From: Lewinellaceae bacterium
GTDB lineage: Bacteria > Bacteroidota > Bacteroidia > Chitinophagales > Saprospiraceae
Reading direction: 5' to 3'
Assembly: GCA_020636355.1 (NCBI GenBank)
Contig: JACJYB010000002.1
Span: forward strand, 62,001-126,000
DNA length: 64,000 nt
Shown here: positions 27,331 to 37,326 of the stretch, piece after piece
Position numbering within the stretch: position 1 is the stretch's first letter
How the letters are laid out: each line of letters opens with the position of its first letter
Translations under genes and position numbers: made by a program
Notes under the pieces: generated by a model
Database searches by the model: none
Told to the model about the DNA's origin: nothing
The model's input: the letters and a program-made list of their open reading frames with translations, nothing else

Positions 27331-28629
27331 TTAGCGGAGCGCATAATCCGGGAGTGATTGGGTTACGAATTGGACGGTATTACCGAATCGTTCTTCCAAT
27401 AATATCAACTTGCCCTGAATGAGTTGATCTTCTGTAGCGGAATGGGTGTGACGGATGGTAATCAATAGGACATCTTTCGTTATTCTCACGGTATAATGCT
27501 TTTCCAATTCCTCCAGGAGGCCGGGAAGATGCCGGGGTCGGTCCTGTGTCACCAGGGTTAAAGTAATGGCCGTGTTCCGGATCACATTCATTTTAAAGCC
27601 ATGTTTTGCCACAATATTGAAAGCATCAACCAGATGTTGCGCTTCCATAAAAGCATAATCCGGTGTGGACAACTGGATGAGGAGTTGATCCTCTTCAACG
27701 ATGATAATAGGCGGATAAACCACATCGACCTGGTCTTCTATGCTGGTACCCGGAGCTTCTGGTTCCAAAAAGGAACGGACTATCAACGGAATCTGCCGAT
27801 TTTGAAGCGGCTTTATGGTTTTGGGGTGAAGCACCTTGGCACCATAATAAGTCATTTCAATAGCCTCCCGGAAAGAGAGTACGTCAAGCTTCTGTACTGC
27901 CTCAAAGCGGCTGGGATCAGCCGTCATAACACCCGGAACATCTTTCCAAACGGTCACTTTTTGGACTTTAAGACAATAGGCAAAAATCGCAGCTGAGAAA
28001 TCGGAACCTTCCCTGCCCAATGTGGTATTTTCATTGTCCGGGGTGCTCCCGATAAACCCTTGAGTCAAGACTAAGTTTTGACGCTCCAGCTCTGGAGTTA
28101 CCAACCTGCTGATTGATTCTCCGGTTTTCTCCCAGTCAATCCGGGCATTCCGAAAGTTACGATCCGTATGTATGAGATCCCGCGCATCCAGCCAGATTAA
28201 CGGCACGCCTTGTGCTTTCAGGAATGCAGTCACGATAGTAGAAGATATCAGTTCTCCCATGGCTACCACCTGGTCGTAGACATAATCGTATTGTTCCGGG
28301 CGCTGATCATCCAATCCCCACTCAAGTTCAACGAATAAGTCATTAAGGCGGCCTATCACCTGATCGTCTCCAGGCAACAACTCCTCAACGATGCGGAGGT
28401 GATAGTCAATCACCCGTTCCAATGCGGCCTGTACCCTACCCGGCTGATCAAAATGTGCGTTTACCACCTCTTCTAATAGATTGGTCGTCTTACCCATTGC
28501 GGAAACGATAAGCACCGTATTCCTGGATTCAATGCCTTTTACAATTTCGGCGACCTTTTTTACGCGATCCGCGGATTGGATGGAAGAACCTCCAAATTTA
28601 TAAACTTCAATATCCATATCTTTTTCCAT
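27331..28629 (-). CDS. lysC: Aspartate kinase (monofunctional)
   Basis: 432 residues. Phosphorylates aspartate as the first step to lysine, threonine, methionine and diaminopimelate. Motifs: VYKFGGSSIQSADRV near the N-terminus (nucleotide binding), RDLIHTDRNFRNARIDW, QGFIGSTPDNENTTLGREGSDFSA split around the catalytic loop, and KDVPGVMTADPSRF. The C-terminus holds two ACT-like regulatory domains. No homoserine dehydrogenase fusion. ATG at 28629 or 28617. Leader 28635-28723 can form stable hairpins, which suggests attenuation control (inference). Confidence 0.94.
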   Translation of the reverse strand: MEKDMDIEVYKFGGSSIQSADRVKKVAEIVKGIESRNTVLIVSAMGKTTNLLEEVVNAHFDQPGRVQAALERVIDYHLRIVEELLPGDDQVIGRLNDLFVELEWGLDDQRPEQYDYVYDQVVAMGELISSTIVTAFLKAQGVPLIWLDARDLIHTDRNFRNARIDWEKTGESISRLVTPELERQNLVLTQGFIGSTPDNENTTLGREGSDFSAAIFAYCLKVQKVTVWKDVPGVMTADPSRFEAVQKLDVLSFREAIEMTYYGAKVLHPKTIKPLQNRQIPLIVRSFLEPEAPGTSIEDQVDVVYPPIIIVEEDQLLIQLSTPDYAFMEAQHLVDAFNIVAKHGFKMNVIRNTAITLTLVTQDRPRHLPGLLEELEKHYTVRITKDVLLITIRHTHSATEDQLIQGKLILLEERFGNTVQFVTQSLPDYALR

Positions 28630-28634
28630 GCTTA

Positions 28635-28723
28635 TCCTTCACCTATCGACAAAGGTGAGAAAACCTAAGCCATTGCGGAAGTTTTCCTGCTGGTTCCGCA
28701 TGAAATGGCTTCGATCTTTAGGT
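28635..28723 (-). promoter_or_regulatory. Structured 5' leader of aspartate kinase
   Basis: On the minus strand, an inner stem of AGCCATTGCGGAA (28668-28680) pairs with TTCCGC (28694-28699) and AATGGCT (28704-28710), with an atga bulge; the outer ACCTAA/TTAGGT (28663-28668 with 28718-28723) closes it. A second small stem TCACCT/AGGTGA (28635-28654) lies next to the start codon. No known lysine riboswitch consensus was recognised. It could be an attenuator, a new riboswitch or a protein-binding site. Confidence 0.5.
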
Positions 28724-28780
28724 TGGTTATTAACCAGTAATTTTGCAAATCATTCAGCGACCATATCCAATTAGATGATC

Positions 28781-28788
28781 TATATTTG
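28781..28788 (+). promoter_or_regulatory. -7 element before the HhH/barrel gene
   Basis: Exact TATATTTG, 24 bases before the ATG at 28813. It also overlaps the TTG of the longer reading frame, which supports the shorter start. Confidence 0.6.
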
Positions 28789-28812
28789 ACCATTGCTCTC
28801 TATAGTCCGGGA

Positions 28813-30858
28813 ATGATGAATTTCTTCAAGCTAGTTTCTGCAACATTTGTCGCATTATTATCTGCCCTTACCCCTTTGGTAGCACAACAGCGCACTGAAG
28901 AGCCCGATCTATCTTTCGTAGAGGACTTCCTGCAGAATGATGATGGCGTAGATGCTGCTTTCCTGGACGAATTGATGCAGACGCTGTATTATCGCCTGGA
29001 ACACCCGATTAACATCAATAAAGCGGATTATGAATCACTTAAATCCCTATATCTGCTTTCCGATCTCCAAATTACCGAAATCATCAGGCATCGCATTTTA
29101 TATGGTGACTTTCTCAGCATTCTGGAATTACAGTCCTTGCCTTCCCTGGATGCCGAGACTATCCGGCGCATCAGTTCCTTTATTACGACCAAGGATGATG
29201 TTTCGAAGTCTTTCAATCTTCCGGATCTGGGCAGGGGTGATCACGAATTCGTTTCCCGTATAACCCGGACGATCGAGCAACGCGAAGGTTATATCCCTGA
29301 TGATCAAGGGAATAAAAGTTATTTGGGCGACCCAAACCAAATTAATTTCAGGTATCGTTACCGGGCAACCAATCGTTTTAGTTTGGGGATTACCGCCGAA
29401 AAAGATGCCGGAGAAATGTATTGGGCCGATGGCCATGGACCAGATTTTATATCCGCGCATGCTTCAATACGGGACGCTGGCAAAATTAAAGATCTGATCC
29501 TGGGTGATTATTCGATTCGTCTGGGACAAGGTTTGGTGATCAATACCAGATACAATGCCGGAAAGAGTGCATTAGTAACCAATTTCGCCAAAGGAGGCCG
29601 GACTTTAAACCCATACGGCGCCATCAATGAATTCAATTTTTTCAGAGGGGTTGCGTGCACTTACGAACCGATTCCTGGCCTGGAAACGACTTTTTTTGCT
29701 TCCCGCCGTCAAGTTGGCTCGAGTATATTTGATGTCAGCGATTCCTTAGCTATCGCAAGAACATTTGACGAGACCGGATACCACCGGACCTTGTCAGAAC
29801 TTAATCGTAAAGGAGAACTTCAGATAGATCTTATCGGCGGGACCATACAGCTTCGCCACAAGCAGTTGAATATAGGTCTCCAAACTGCATATTATCATTT
29901 CACACCCGCGGTAGACCGGAGAAACAACACCTATGGGAGGTATTACTTAAATGGCGACCATCTTCTGACCAGCAGCATTGATTATCGGTATGTATTTAAA
30001 AAGGCATACCTGTTCGGTGAAATTGCGCATCAGCAAGGGCATCTGGCCCAGGTTCACGGTTTGTTGATGAGTTTGAGCAGGCGGGCCAATCTGGGGCTTT
30101 ATTACCGCAATTTATCCCCTGAATACATCTTGCTACAGGGTGACATTTTCGGAGAATCCGGGGTTAATGAGCAGGGATTTTACTGGGGCTTTGAATATCA
30201 GTTCAACCGAAACTGGAGCTTGCATTCCTACGTGGATTGGTTTAACTACCCCTGGCTTCGTTATCGGATAAACAGCCCTTCTGCAGGGCATGAATTTCTT
30301 GGACGTATTCGCTACTACATCAAAAGGAAGCTGGAAGCCTACGTTCAGGTCCGCTATGAACAAAAAGAACGGAACAGCTCAGCCAGTTCTGATGCTCCTG
30401 GTACGGTCCAGCCTAATTATTTGAGGCGGTTCCGACTTCATCTCGACTGGGACATTAACAGAAACTGGAACTACCGGAGTCGCCTGGAGTTTTCGCAATA
30501 TGATATATCATTTGGAAATCTGGAAAAAGGCTGGATGTGGTATCACGATCTTATTTACCATCCTCTGGAACAGCCGATCTCTCTATCAGGGAGGGTTGCC
30601 CGATTTAACACCGATGGGTTTGACAGTCGTATTTATGCCTACGAGCAAGACCTTATCTACACATTTTCCATCCCTTTCTATTACCTGAAAGGCTGGCGTT
30701 ATTATCTGAATGCCCGTTATAAATGGAAAGGTTTTACCCTTGAAGCCCGCGTAGCCCAAACCCGGTTTGATGACCGTACCTCCATCGGCACAGGGCCAGC
30801 CAGGATCAATACAAATCACCGGACTGATGTCCGTGCTCAGCTCATTTACCGATTTTAA
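28813..30858 (+). CDS. Secreted protein with ComEA-like HhH region and a C-terminal beta-barrel
   Basis: About 681 residues from the ATG at 28813. Signal peptide ends LVAQQ. N-terminal helix-hairpin-helix repeats of the ComEA type at about 60-130 (HPININKADYESLKSLYLLSD, LQSLPSLDAETIRRISS). The rest is a barrel with many aromatic, alternating strands (YRYRATNRFSLGITAEKD, YEQDLIYTFSIPFYYL) ending in RTDVRAQLIYRF, a typical outer-membrane C-terminal strand. A plausible DNA or protein-binding outer-membrane pore; role unknown. The terminator at 30874 is shared with the converging operon. Confidence 0.78.
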   Translation: MMNFFKLVSATFVALLSALTPLVAQQRTEEPDLSFVEDFLQNDDGVDAAFLDELMQTLYYRLEHPININKADYESLKSLYLLSDLQITEIIRHRILYGDFLSILELQSLPSLDAETIRRISSFITTKDDVSKSFNLPDLGRGDHEFVSRITRTIEQREGYIPDDQGNKSYLGDPNQINFRYRYRATNRFSLGITAEKDAGEMYWADGHGPDFISAHASIRDAGKIKDLILGDYSIRLGQGLVINTRYNAGKSALVTNFAKGGRTLNPYGAINEFNFFRGVACTYEPIPGLETTFFASRRQVGSSIFDVSDSLAIARTFDETGYHRTLSELNRKGELQIDLIGGTIQLRHKQLNIGLQTAYYHFTPAVDRRNNTYGRYYLNGDHLLTSSIDYRYVFKKAYLFGEIAHQQGHLAQVHGLLMSLSRRANLGLYYRNLSPEYILLQGDIFGESGVNEQGFYWGFEYQFNRNWSLHSYVDWFNYPWLRYRINSPSAGHEFLGRIRYYIKRKLEAYVQVRYEQKERNSSASSDAPGTVQPNYLRRFRLHLDWDINRNWNYRSRLEFSQYDISFGNLEKGWMWYHDLIYHPLEQPISLSGRVARFNTDGFDSRIYAYEQDLIYTFSIPFYYLKGWRYYLNARYKWKGFTLEARVAQTRFDDRTSIGTGPARINTNHRTDVRAQLIYRF

Positions 30859-30873
30859 ACCTCTGGAAACAAA

Positions 30874-30899
30874 AATGGGAACCCCTTCGGATTCCCATT
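30874..30899. terminator. Hairpin between converging genes
   Basis: AATGGGAA/TTCCCATT with an inner CC/GG and CTTC loop. There is an A-run on the left side, so it best fits termination of the minus-strand operon ending at 30919; the plus-side T-run is absent. Confidence 0.65.
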
Positions 30900-30918
30900 C
30901 AACAAACAGAATACTTCT

Positions 30919-33900
30919 TTATCGCAATAAGGTTATATTCCCTTTTTTGGTTAGTGTATCTCCATTCTCACAGCGGACGAAGAGATAATATCCATACACA
31001 TCCGGTGGCAACTCTTTATTTTTAAAGGTTCCGTCCCATCCTGAGGACTGGATGTTAGATTCAAATACTTTTTCTCCCCAGCGATTGTAAATAAGCAATT
31101 GCATTTCATCGATGATGACGCCCCGCACATACAAAACATCATTATTACCATCTCCATTCGGAGTGAACGCATTTGGAATAAATATGTACGGCATATCACA
31201 TTCCGGTTGTCTTACCGTGACCTGGACGGTGTCTGTCCCAGTACATCCATTAAAGTCCGTCACTTTAACCGTATAAATGGTGGTCTGTTCCGGAGTTGAC
31301 AATGGATTGGAGATACCCGGATTATCCAAAGTTCCTGCCGGATCCCACATGTAAGACACATAATTGGGATCCACATTGGTTTCTAATTGTGAGCTTTCAC
31401 CCCTTACGATTGTGGTAGGATCAGCCGTGGCTACAACCGGAGGCTCAAATGTAAATACATCCAGCGTCACGCTATCCGACTGCGAACAGCCTGCTGAATT
31501 GCTGGCATTGAATATGAAAGTACCCGATGCTTCAGGCGTGAGGGTGATGGTCACCTGGCCCCCAGCTGGAACATTATAACTGGTCCCATTTACTTCCACG
31601 CTGACATCCTGGTCACCAGAGTTTGTAACCAGAACATTCACCTCATCACCGGCACAGATAACATCACCTGCCATAATATCATAACCCACATTCAGGCTAC
31701 CTACATTAATATCAATGCTTTCGGAGAGTTTACAATTGAACGCATCTACTGCAGATACGGTATAGGTGGTATTGGAAGTTGGCATTACTTCAAGGCTCGG
31801 GTCCGAACCGAGATCATTTGTGCCATCGGTCCAGGAAATACTGACTCCCACACCGCCATCCACTTTAGCTTCAAGTGAAACGCTTCCCATGCCGCATAAA
31901 ATGGTATCCATGGTGGCCGGACTCAAGGCCAAACTATAAATAGGCGGCACCCAAACCAAGGTAGAATCAACAATCGAACAATCCGTGATCGTATCAGTTA
32001 TGGTCACATAAAACCGGGTATCTGTCATTACAGTAGCTACCGGGTTTACGGCATTGGGATCATCCAGACCTTCTGCAGGGCTCCACTGGTAAATAAAACG
32101 ACTACTGCCATTCGGATTCAACGGCTTGGGATTCCCGAAACACGCTTTGGTTGAATCGGGAATCTGGTTAGCGGCATCCAGCACGGGAATCCATAACACG
32201 ACATCCTTCTCCGCTTCACAACCCATGGTATCCGCTATATGTACGTGAATAATGGTCTGTGTATCAACGGCAATCGTAGGTGAAACCGCATTTGGGTCGT
32301 CAAATAAATCCGCCGGGCTCCAGGTATAGATCAAATCAGGATTGCCATTTGGATTCAATATTTCTTCACGGTTAAAACAGGTTTCGGTCGTATCACCGAT
32401 GGCATCGAGGGCATCCGTAACCGCAATTCTGAAGTAGACTGGTTTGGAGGCTGTACAATTGGCATCATTAATATCAGTGACCGTGACCATGTACAATCTG
32501 GACTTTGTCGAAGTCGCTAAAGGATTAATTGCGGTCGGGTTGTCCAGTCCGTCAGCCGGGCTCCATTGATACGTAAAACCACCTACCCCATCCGGGTTCA
32601 ACGGTGTTGGCGTATCCGGACAGGCATCAATGGTATCTTTGATTCTAGCCAGTGCAGCCAGAGCCGTATTAACTAATTCTACTTTCCGTTCAATAATACA
32701 ATCCATCTCGTCCGGTAAAGCGATCATCACCGTGATCTGTAAAGAACTATCCAACACTATGGTAGGGTTCACTGCATGCGGATCATCAAATAATTCAGCC
32801 GGACTCCATGTGTACTGGTAGGAGGTATCGCCTCCCGGGTTCAATTCGATGACATCACCGAAACAACCATAGATCGAGTCTTTGATGTTTTTCGTTACCT
32901 CGGATCCATCAAGTAATGTAATTTCTTGAGAGATGGAATTCATACATCCATCCATGGTGCTTAGGATAACAGTGTACGTTCCTTCCGCTGGAAATGTATA
33001 GGTAAATGTGCGATCGCTGATCACGGTATCTGTGCCGGTAAAATTCCAGATGAATGATTCAGTACCCGTACTCGTATTGTTGACATCTACGGAGAGCAGT
33101 CCACATTCATTGCTTAATTGAAACTGGAGATCCGGCTTAAACAAGACCCGAACAAGGATGGAATCCGAATAGAAGCAACCATTGCCATTATTGGTCGTAT
33201 AGTAGAGCGTAACGTTCTGTATATCTGCTGAATAAAATGTTGGCATTATTTGATCGAGGCCACCAATCAGGAATGGACTGGGATCCCAATTAAAGAATAC
33301 CCCGTCCGGAATGCTATTCTTAAATGGATTGATGGTTACTGTATCTCCGACACAGACCTTGGCCGAATCAGCAAGCAACTCGGTGTCAAAGAAATTAGCA
33401 ATAAAAGACCTGGTTGTCGTAGCTACGCATCCACTCGTGGAAGTGACTTTCAGAGTGACATCAATTAGCGTCCCATTGGGCAGATTGAAAGTCGGATTTT
33501 GGTCGGTAAAGGTTAATTCCGTGGTACCGTACGTTACGGTCCACAGCCATTCAACCGGTGTGCCTTCCTCGTCTACAGTCTGATCCAAGAGCTGGATACT
33601 CAAGTCATTATTGGCACAATCCACCGGCTGCCATCCAATACCAGCATTTAATCCCCCTTCAAAGACAGTGATGGTTTTATAGGTTGTGTCAAAGCAGAGC
33701 CCGTTTAACCCCGCAATCAGGGCGACGCGGAACTGACCATAGGCCGGATAAGTATAGCTTGGACTTTCTTCGCGCGAAGTAGCAGTGGTATCCCCATCAA
33801 AATCAAAGTACCACTTAGTAAATTCCGCGTTGGTATTACCATTGGTAAAATAAGCTGTAAGATCCCCGCAATAGGCATCCGGAGAAGTAATAATGGCCCG

Positions 33901-34860
33901 GATATCCAGATTACAATCACGTACGTTATACTGAAAATCCCGATGGACGGTAGAAAGCAACACCCCGTTTCGGTATTCGTCTACACACAAGCCTATTACA
34001 AACTGACCAATGATTTCCGGCGTACCAGTCAGAAAACCGGTGGCCGGGTCCACCTGGAGTGCATCATCCGGATTTCCCAACATATCACCCTGGCTGTAAA
34101 TGGAAGAAGTCCAGGTTATGTGGTCGTAAGGAGGACCAGCCGGGGGCTGCGGTCGGGGCACGGCCCGCGTACCGCCTACCCAAGGAGTCGATAACCGATA
34201 AACCAGGGAGTCACCGTCTTTATCGGTGGCCGTGTGGTTGAATTCAATGCGCTCATTGGCACAAATGTAAATAGGAGCCCATGCATCAAAAGTAGGCGTA
34301 CTGTTGCCTAACTGCATAGCTTCCTCCGAGAGTCTGACAAATAAAGACATCCCGGTATTCAGTGGATCATTGACATTGTTCAGGGATCGGTTTCTACAGC
34401 ATCTTTGATAGGTCAGCCAATACCCTCCGGTTCGAAACGGTAAATTTACAATCATCTCGTACCTGGTCTCATGGACACAAACATCATCGATTGTTACCGT
34501 ACACCGGTTGATCAGGATTTGATTCAGGGTATCATCGCCATTAAATGGTATTAATATTTGTCCTCCGGTGGCCAGGTCCGTCACCAGGTTGCCATCCGCA
34601 TCAAAAATCCCGATCGATGCGGGGTCATCAAATAAAGCATCCGGAAAAGCCAGTTTGCAGTCCCTTCTTACGACCAGAACTACTTTGTATCGGTCATTTC
34701 CCAGATATTCATAGGTAAGGTCCCCACCCACCAGGTGTGAAGCACTAGCATCCTGCCATCCCAACACGATCAGCGTGAGGATAAGCACCAGAGACTTTAG
34801 GCTGGTCAGGCTGCGGTCCTTTATATTTTGAAACCAAACTGGCATCCTATTGCTATACAT
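30919..34860 (-). CDS. Giant T9SS type B (CHU_C) surface protein with tandem Ig/PKD repeats
   Basis: About 1313 residues from the ATG at 34860; the frame also runs 9 bases further to a TTG. A signal peptide (LVLILTLIVLGW, ending ASAS) is followed by HLVGGDLTYEYLG, the usual start of this gliding-associated group. A PKD domain (WYFDFDGDTTATSREESPSYTY) comes next, and then four near-tandem repeats of about 80 residues at 31940-32890 (for example 'LNPNG....YQWSP...LDDPNAVNP'), then Ig-like domains. The last 90 residues are the type B sorting tail (IPNAFTPNGDGNNDVL, LLIYNRWGEKVFES, DGTFKNKELPPDVYGYYL). Last gene of the SprF-like/OmpA operon. Confidence 0.93.
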   Translation of the reverse strand: MYSNRMPVWFQNIKDRSLTSLKSLVLILTLIVLGWQDASASHLVGGDLTYEYLGNDRYKVVLVVRRDCKLAFPDALFDDPASIGIFDADGNLVTDLATGGQILIPFNGDDTLNQILINRCTVTIDDVCVHETRYEMIVNLPFRTGGYWLTYQRCCRNRSLNNVNDPLNTGMSLFVRLSEEAMQLGNSTPTFDAWAPIYICANERIEFNHTATDKDGDSLVYRLSTPWVGGTRAVPRPQPPAGPPYDHITWTSSIYSQGDMLGNPDDALQVDPATGFLTGTPEIIGQFVIGLCVDEYRNGVLLSTVHRDFQYNVRDCNLDIRAIITSPDAYCGDLTAYFTNGNTNAEFTKWYFDFDGDTTATSREESPSYTYPAYGQFRVALIAGLNGLCFDTTYKTITVFEGGLNAGIGWQPVDCANNDLSIQLLDQTVDEEGTPVEWLWTVTYGTTELTFTDQNPTFNLPNGTLIDVTLKVTSTSGCVATTTRSFIANFFDTELLADSAKVCVGDTVTINPFKNSIPDGVFFNWDPSPFLIGGLDQIMPTFYSADIQNVTLYYTTNNGNGCFYSDSILVRVLFKPDLQFQLSNECGLLSVDVNNTSTGTESFIWNFTGTDTVISDRTFTYTFPAEGTYTVILSTMDGCMNSISQEITLLDGSEVTKNIKDSIYGCFGDVIELNPGGDTSYQYTWSPAELFDDPHAVNPTIVLDSSLQITVMIALPDEMDCIIERKVELVNTALAALARIKDTIDACPDTPTPLNPDGVGGFTYQWSPADGLDNPTAINPLATSTKSRLYMVTVTDINDANCTASKPVYFRIAVTDALDAIGDTTETCFNREEILNPNGNPDLIYTWSPADLFDDPNAVSPTIAVDTQTIIHVHIADTMGCEAEKDVVLWIPVLDAANQIPDSTKACFGNPKPLNPNGSSRFIYQWSPAEGLDDPNAVNPVATVMTDTRFYVTITDTITDCSIVDSTLVWVPPIYSLALSPATMDTILCGMGSVSLEAKVDGGVGVSISWTDGTNDLGSDPSLEVMPTSNTTYTVSAVDAFNCKLSESIDINVGSLNVGYDIMAGDVICAGDEVNVLVTNSGDQDVSVEVNGTSYNVPAGGQVTITLTPEASGTFIFNASNSAGCSQSDSVTLDVFTFEPPVVATADPTTIVRGESSQLETNVDPNYVSYMWDPAGTLDNPGISNPLSTPEQTTIYTVKVTDFNGCTGTDTVQVTVRQPECDMPYIFIPNAFTPNGDGNNDVLYVRGVIIDEMQLLIYNRWGEKVFESNIQSSGWDGTFKNKELPPDVYGYYLFVRCENGDTLTKKGNITLLR
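31940..32890 (-). repeat. Four tandem protein repeats within the CHU_C gene
   Basis: Units begin near 32885, 32640, 32398 and 32158, a period of about 240 bases (80 residues). Each has a Cys near the start, a 'LNP.G' turn, a 'Y.WSPA..LDDP.AV.P' core and a closing V.I.D strand. They are degenerate at DNA level; a fifth weaker unit near 31300 shares 'WDPAGTLDNPGISNP'. Confidence 0.75.
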
Positions 34861-34871
34861 ACCTTCCAAGA

Positions 34872-37316
34872 TTATTTAGTACGTTTAATTTGGACAATTT
34901 CAACCCGGCGTTCCTGGGATGCCGGTACACTGTAAATGGAATTTCGCGGATCATCAATTTTGTCGCTGACACCGCGGGGTACCGCAGTTTCACCAAAGCT
35001 TTTCTGCTGGATCTTCAGTTGCCCAGATTCGATATAGGGTTTTAATACGCCGTTTTCAAACTCTTCAATTTCGTTGAGTACGTTTTGTACCCTACGTTGG
35101 CCTAGGCGGTAGTTATAATTTGCGGAAGATCGGGGACTCGCGTATCCCTTGATGGAAATTTCAAGTTCGGCGCCCCGTTCCAGATTTAACTGGAGTATTT
35201 CCAAAAACTTAGATAGGTCTTCTCCTCCTTTCTTTACCCTGTTTTCAAAGAATCGTTGCAAATCCGTCGTACCCTGGCTGAATTCGGTACCAGAAAGCCC
35301 ATCGGTATACCTATTGATGTACATGCCCTCCTGGCTCAGATAAGGTGAGAACATATCCCCGTATCGGGTATTGGTCGAGCTATTCCAGGATTTCGGATCC
35401 GGTAAGTCATTATCAAAGAATACAATCAGAGGCAGGAACGACTCCAGATCACCAAGACCCAGATATACCTTTTTATTGATGCTATTTACGTCATCATAAT
35501 CTCTGGTGTCAATCTCAAGAGATTCCGGCGCATATCCTTTTTTCGAAACCAGTACCATATATTTCTTCCCCCTTAACAGCGGGAAATGGTAGTCATTGCC
35601 ATCCTCATTGGTAACAGTAATCGGAGGTTGCAATGTGTCGGTCAGATCGATGAGGGTAACCGTGGTTCCAGGCAGTGGTTCGAGTGTCGTCTTGTCAAAA
35701 GTGAACAGATCGAGATCGATGGTCTGCGATTTAAGGAACAGGTTCTTCTTGATATCCAGACTTTCGTACACATCAAGTGTATTGAAAAATACGGAGTCCG
35801 GGTCAAAACCATCCTTCTCGGCAATCACCTGGTATTCTTTTCCACTCTCCAATGGAAAGACAAACAAGTTGGAATCCAGGTTGGTTATCATGATCGGGTC
35901 TGCCTCTGGATCGGTCTTATCATATAATGTAACGGTGGCCCCCAGTAAAGCTTCACGAGAAATCAGATCAAACGTAGATGCCAGTAACCGGATGTTGGAA
36001 GCATTAAATTTCAACTTGTAAATGTCATAACAACAAGCTTCCTGAGAGGACTCAATGTACTGAGCCCCAAGACGGTTAGAAGAAAGATAGCCCTGATCGC
36101 CATCTTCATTCATGCTGAAGTAGACATCGTTGTAACTGGTATTAATAACATTACCCAGATGCTTGATCTTACCCCATCCCTGACTGTATTGTGCGATTTT
36201 ATAAACATCAAATCCACCCAGTCCTTTCTGTCCGGTGGAACTGAAATATAGCGTGTGGGAAGGGATGTGATAAAATGGCGTAATATCATCCTCATTGGTA
36301 TTTGCCGCAGCGACGTTTACGGGTTGATTAAAGGTGCCGTCGTCATTGATTGAGGTAGACCATATGTCCAGGTTCCCTTTTCCCCCGGGCCGATCCGATA
36401 CGAAGTAAAGAACTTCTTTCTGCATATTTTGGTCGTAACCAACATTGGGCTGGGTAGAAGTTATACTGTCCTGGTTGATGTAATCCGGCAATTTAACCGC
36501 GGGTCCCCAGGCCCCATCCACCTTATCCCGATAATACAAGTCGCAACGCAAATCTGAAGCATTGACATACTCGCAGATCGTGAAATACAACCGGTCGCCT
36601 TTTTGATTAAATGCCGTATGTGCTGTAATCTGCATGGAGTCACTTAATAAGGACTCGCGTTCCACCTGACCCGTTTCCGAAGACCCCATAATCTGGGAAT
36701 AGAGGACGGGAGGTTGATTCTTATTGACTACATGTTCAAAGCGCAAGCTCGAGAAAAGCAGCGTGTCTCCCATCGGGGTAGCTCCAAATTCCGTGTACGG
36801 TGAATTGATCTGGTCTCCTAGGCGTTCGATCTCGACATCTTTTCGCTCCCGGTTAATCACTTGTTTGGCCCATTCGGAGGCCATCACTTCCTTGTTTGCT
36901 TTTTCAGTTTTCCAATCATCCGTCTGAGCGCTTTCCGCGATGTAAAAATTATAGGCTTCTATGGCTTTATCAAAAAGGCCAATTTTCTGATACATCTCCC
37001 CGAGATAAAATTGGGCATCGGGATATTGGTTGTTTTTGTCCAGTTCCAGAACCTTTTCATACCAGATTTTTGCCCTTGAATACGCATTAAATTGGCGTGC
37101 GGCTTCGGCCGCCATGTAGGCAATATCCAATTGGGTACTGTCGAAAGCCAATGCTTCCTCATAGTAAGCCAAGGCTGAATTGAAGTCCTTCTTATCGTAT
37201 GCTTCATCCGCACTGCGGATAAATGCCTTTTTGGTCTGTGCAAATCCACCGGGGATCAGGTAGATCGTACTCAGCACCAAGGGCAAGACATATTTTATGT
37301 ATCGTGTTAAGTTCAT
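34872..37316 (-). CDS. OmpA-family protein with TPR, beta-propeller and carboxypeptidase-regulatory-like domains
   Basis: 814 residues. A signal peptide (LPLVLSTIYLIPGGFAQ) is followed by TPRs at about 30-130 (DFNSALAYYEEALAFDSTQLD), PD40/WD40-like propeller blades at about 180-430 (LFSSLRFEHVV, LYFTICEYVN, LYFVSDRPGGKGNLDIW, LYFSSTGQKGLGGFDVY), two CarboxypepD-like domains (about 440-620), and a C-terminal peptidoglycan-binding OmpA-like domain at about 680-814 (ELEISIKGYASPRSSANYNY, LGQRRVQNVL). Similar proteins accompany PorP/SprF genes; it may anchor the complex to the wall. Gap 10 bases to the upstream gene, 11 to the next. Confidence 0.9.
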   Translation of the reverse strand: MNLTRYIKYVLPLVLSTIYLIPGGFAQTKKAFIRSADEAYDKKDFNSALAYYEEALAFDSTQLDIAYMAAEAARQFNAYSRAKIWYEKVLELDKNNQYPDAQFYLGEMYQKIGLFDKAIEAYNFYIAESAQTDDWKTEKANKEVMASEWAKQVINRERKDVEIERLGDQINSPYTEFGATPMGDTLLFSSLRFEHVVNKNQPPVLYSQIMGSSETGQVERESLLSDSMQITAHTAFNQKGDRLYFTICEYVNASDLRCDLYYRDKVDGAWGPAVKLPDYINQDSITSTQPNVGYDQNMQKEVLYFVSDRPGGKGNLDIWSTSINDDGTFNQPVNVAAANTNEDDITPFYHIPSHTLYFSSTGQKGLGGFDVYKIAQYSQGWGKIKHLGNVINTSYNDVYFSMNEDGDQGYLSSNRLGAQYIESSQEACCYDIYKLKFNASNIRLLASTFDLISREALLGATVTLYDKTDPEADPIMITNLDSNLFVFPLESGKEYQVIAEKDGFDPDSVFFNTLDVYESLDIKKNLFLKSQTIDLDLFTFDKTTLEPLPGTTVTLIDLTDTLQPPITVTNEDGNDYHFPLLRGKKYMVLVSKKGYAPESLEIDTRDYDDVNSINKKVYLGLGDLESFLPLIVFFDNDLPDPKSWNSSTNTRYGDMFSPYLSQEGMYINRYTDGLSGTEFSQGTTDLQRFFENRVKKGGEDLSKFLEILQLNLERGAELEISIKGYASPRSSANYNYRLGQRRVQNVLNEIEEFENGVLKPYIESGQLKIQQKSFGETAVPRGVSDKIDDPRNSIYSVPASQERRVEIVQIKRTK

Positions 37317-37326
37317 ATTCTTGCGG

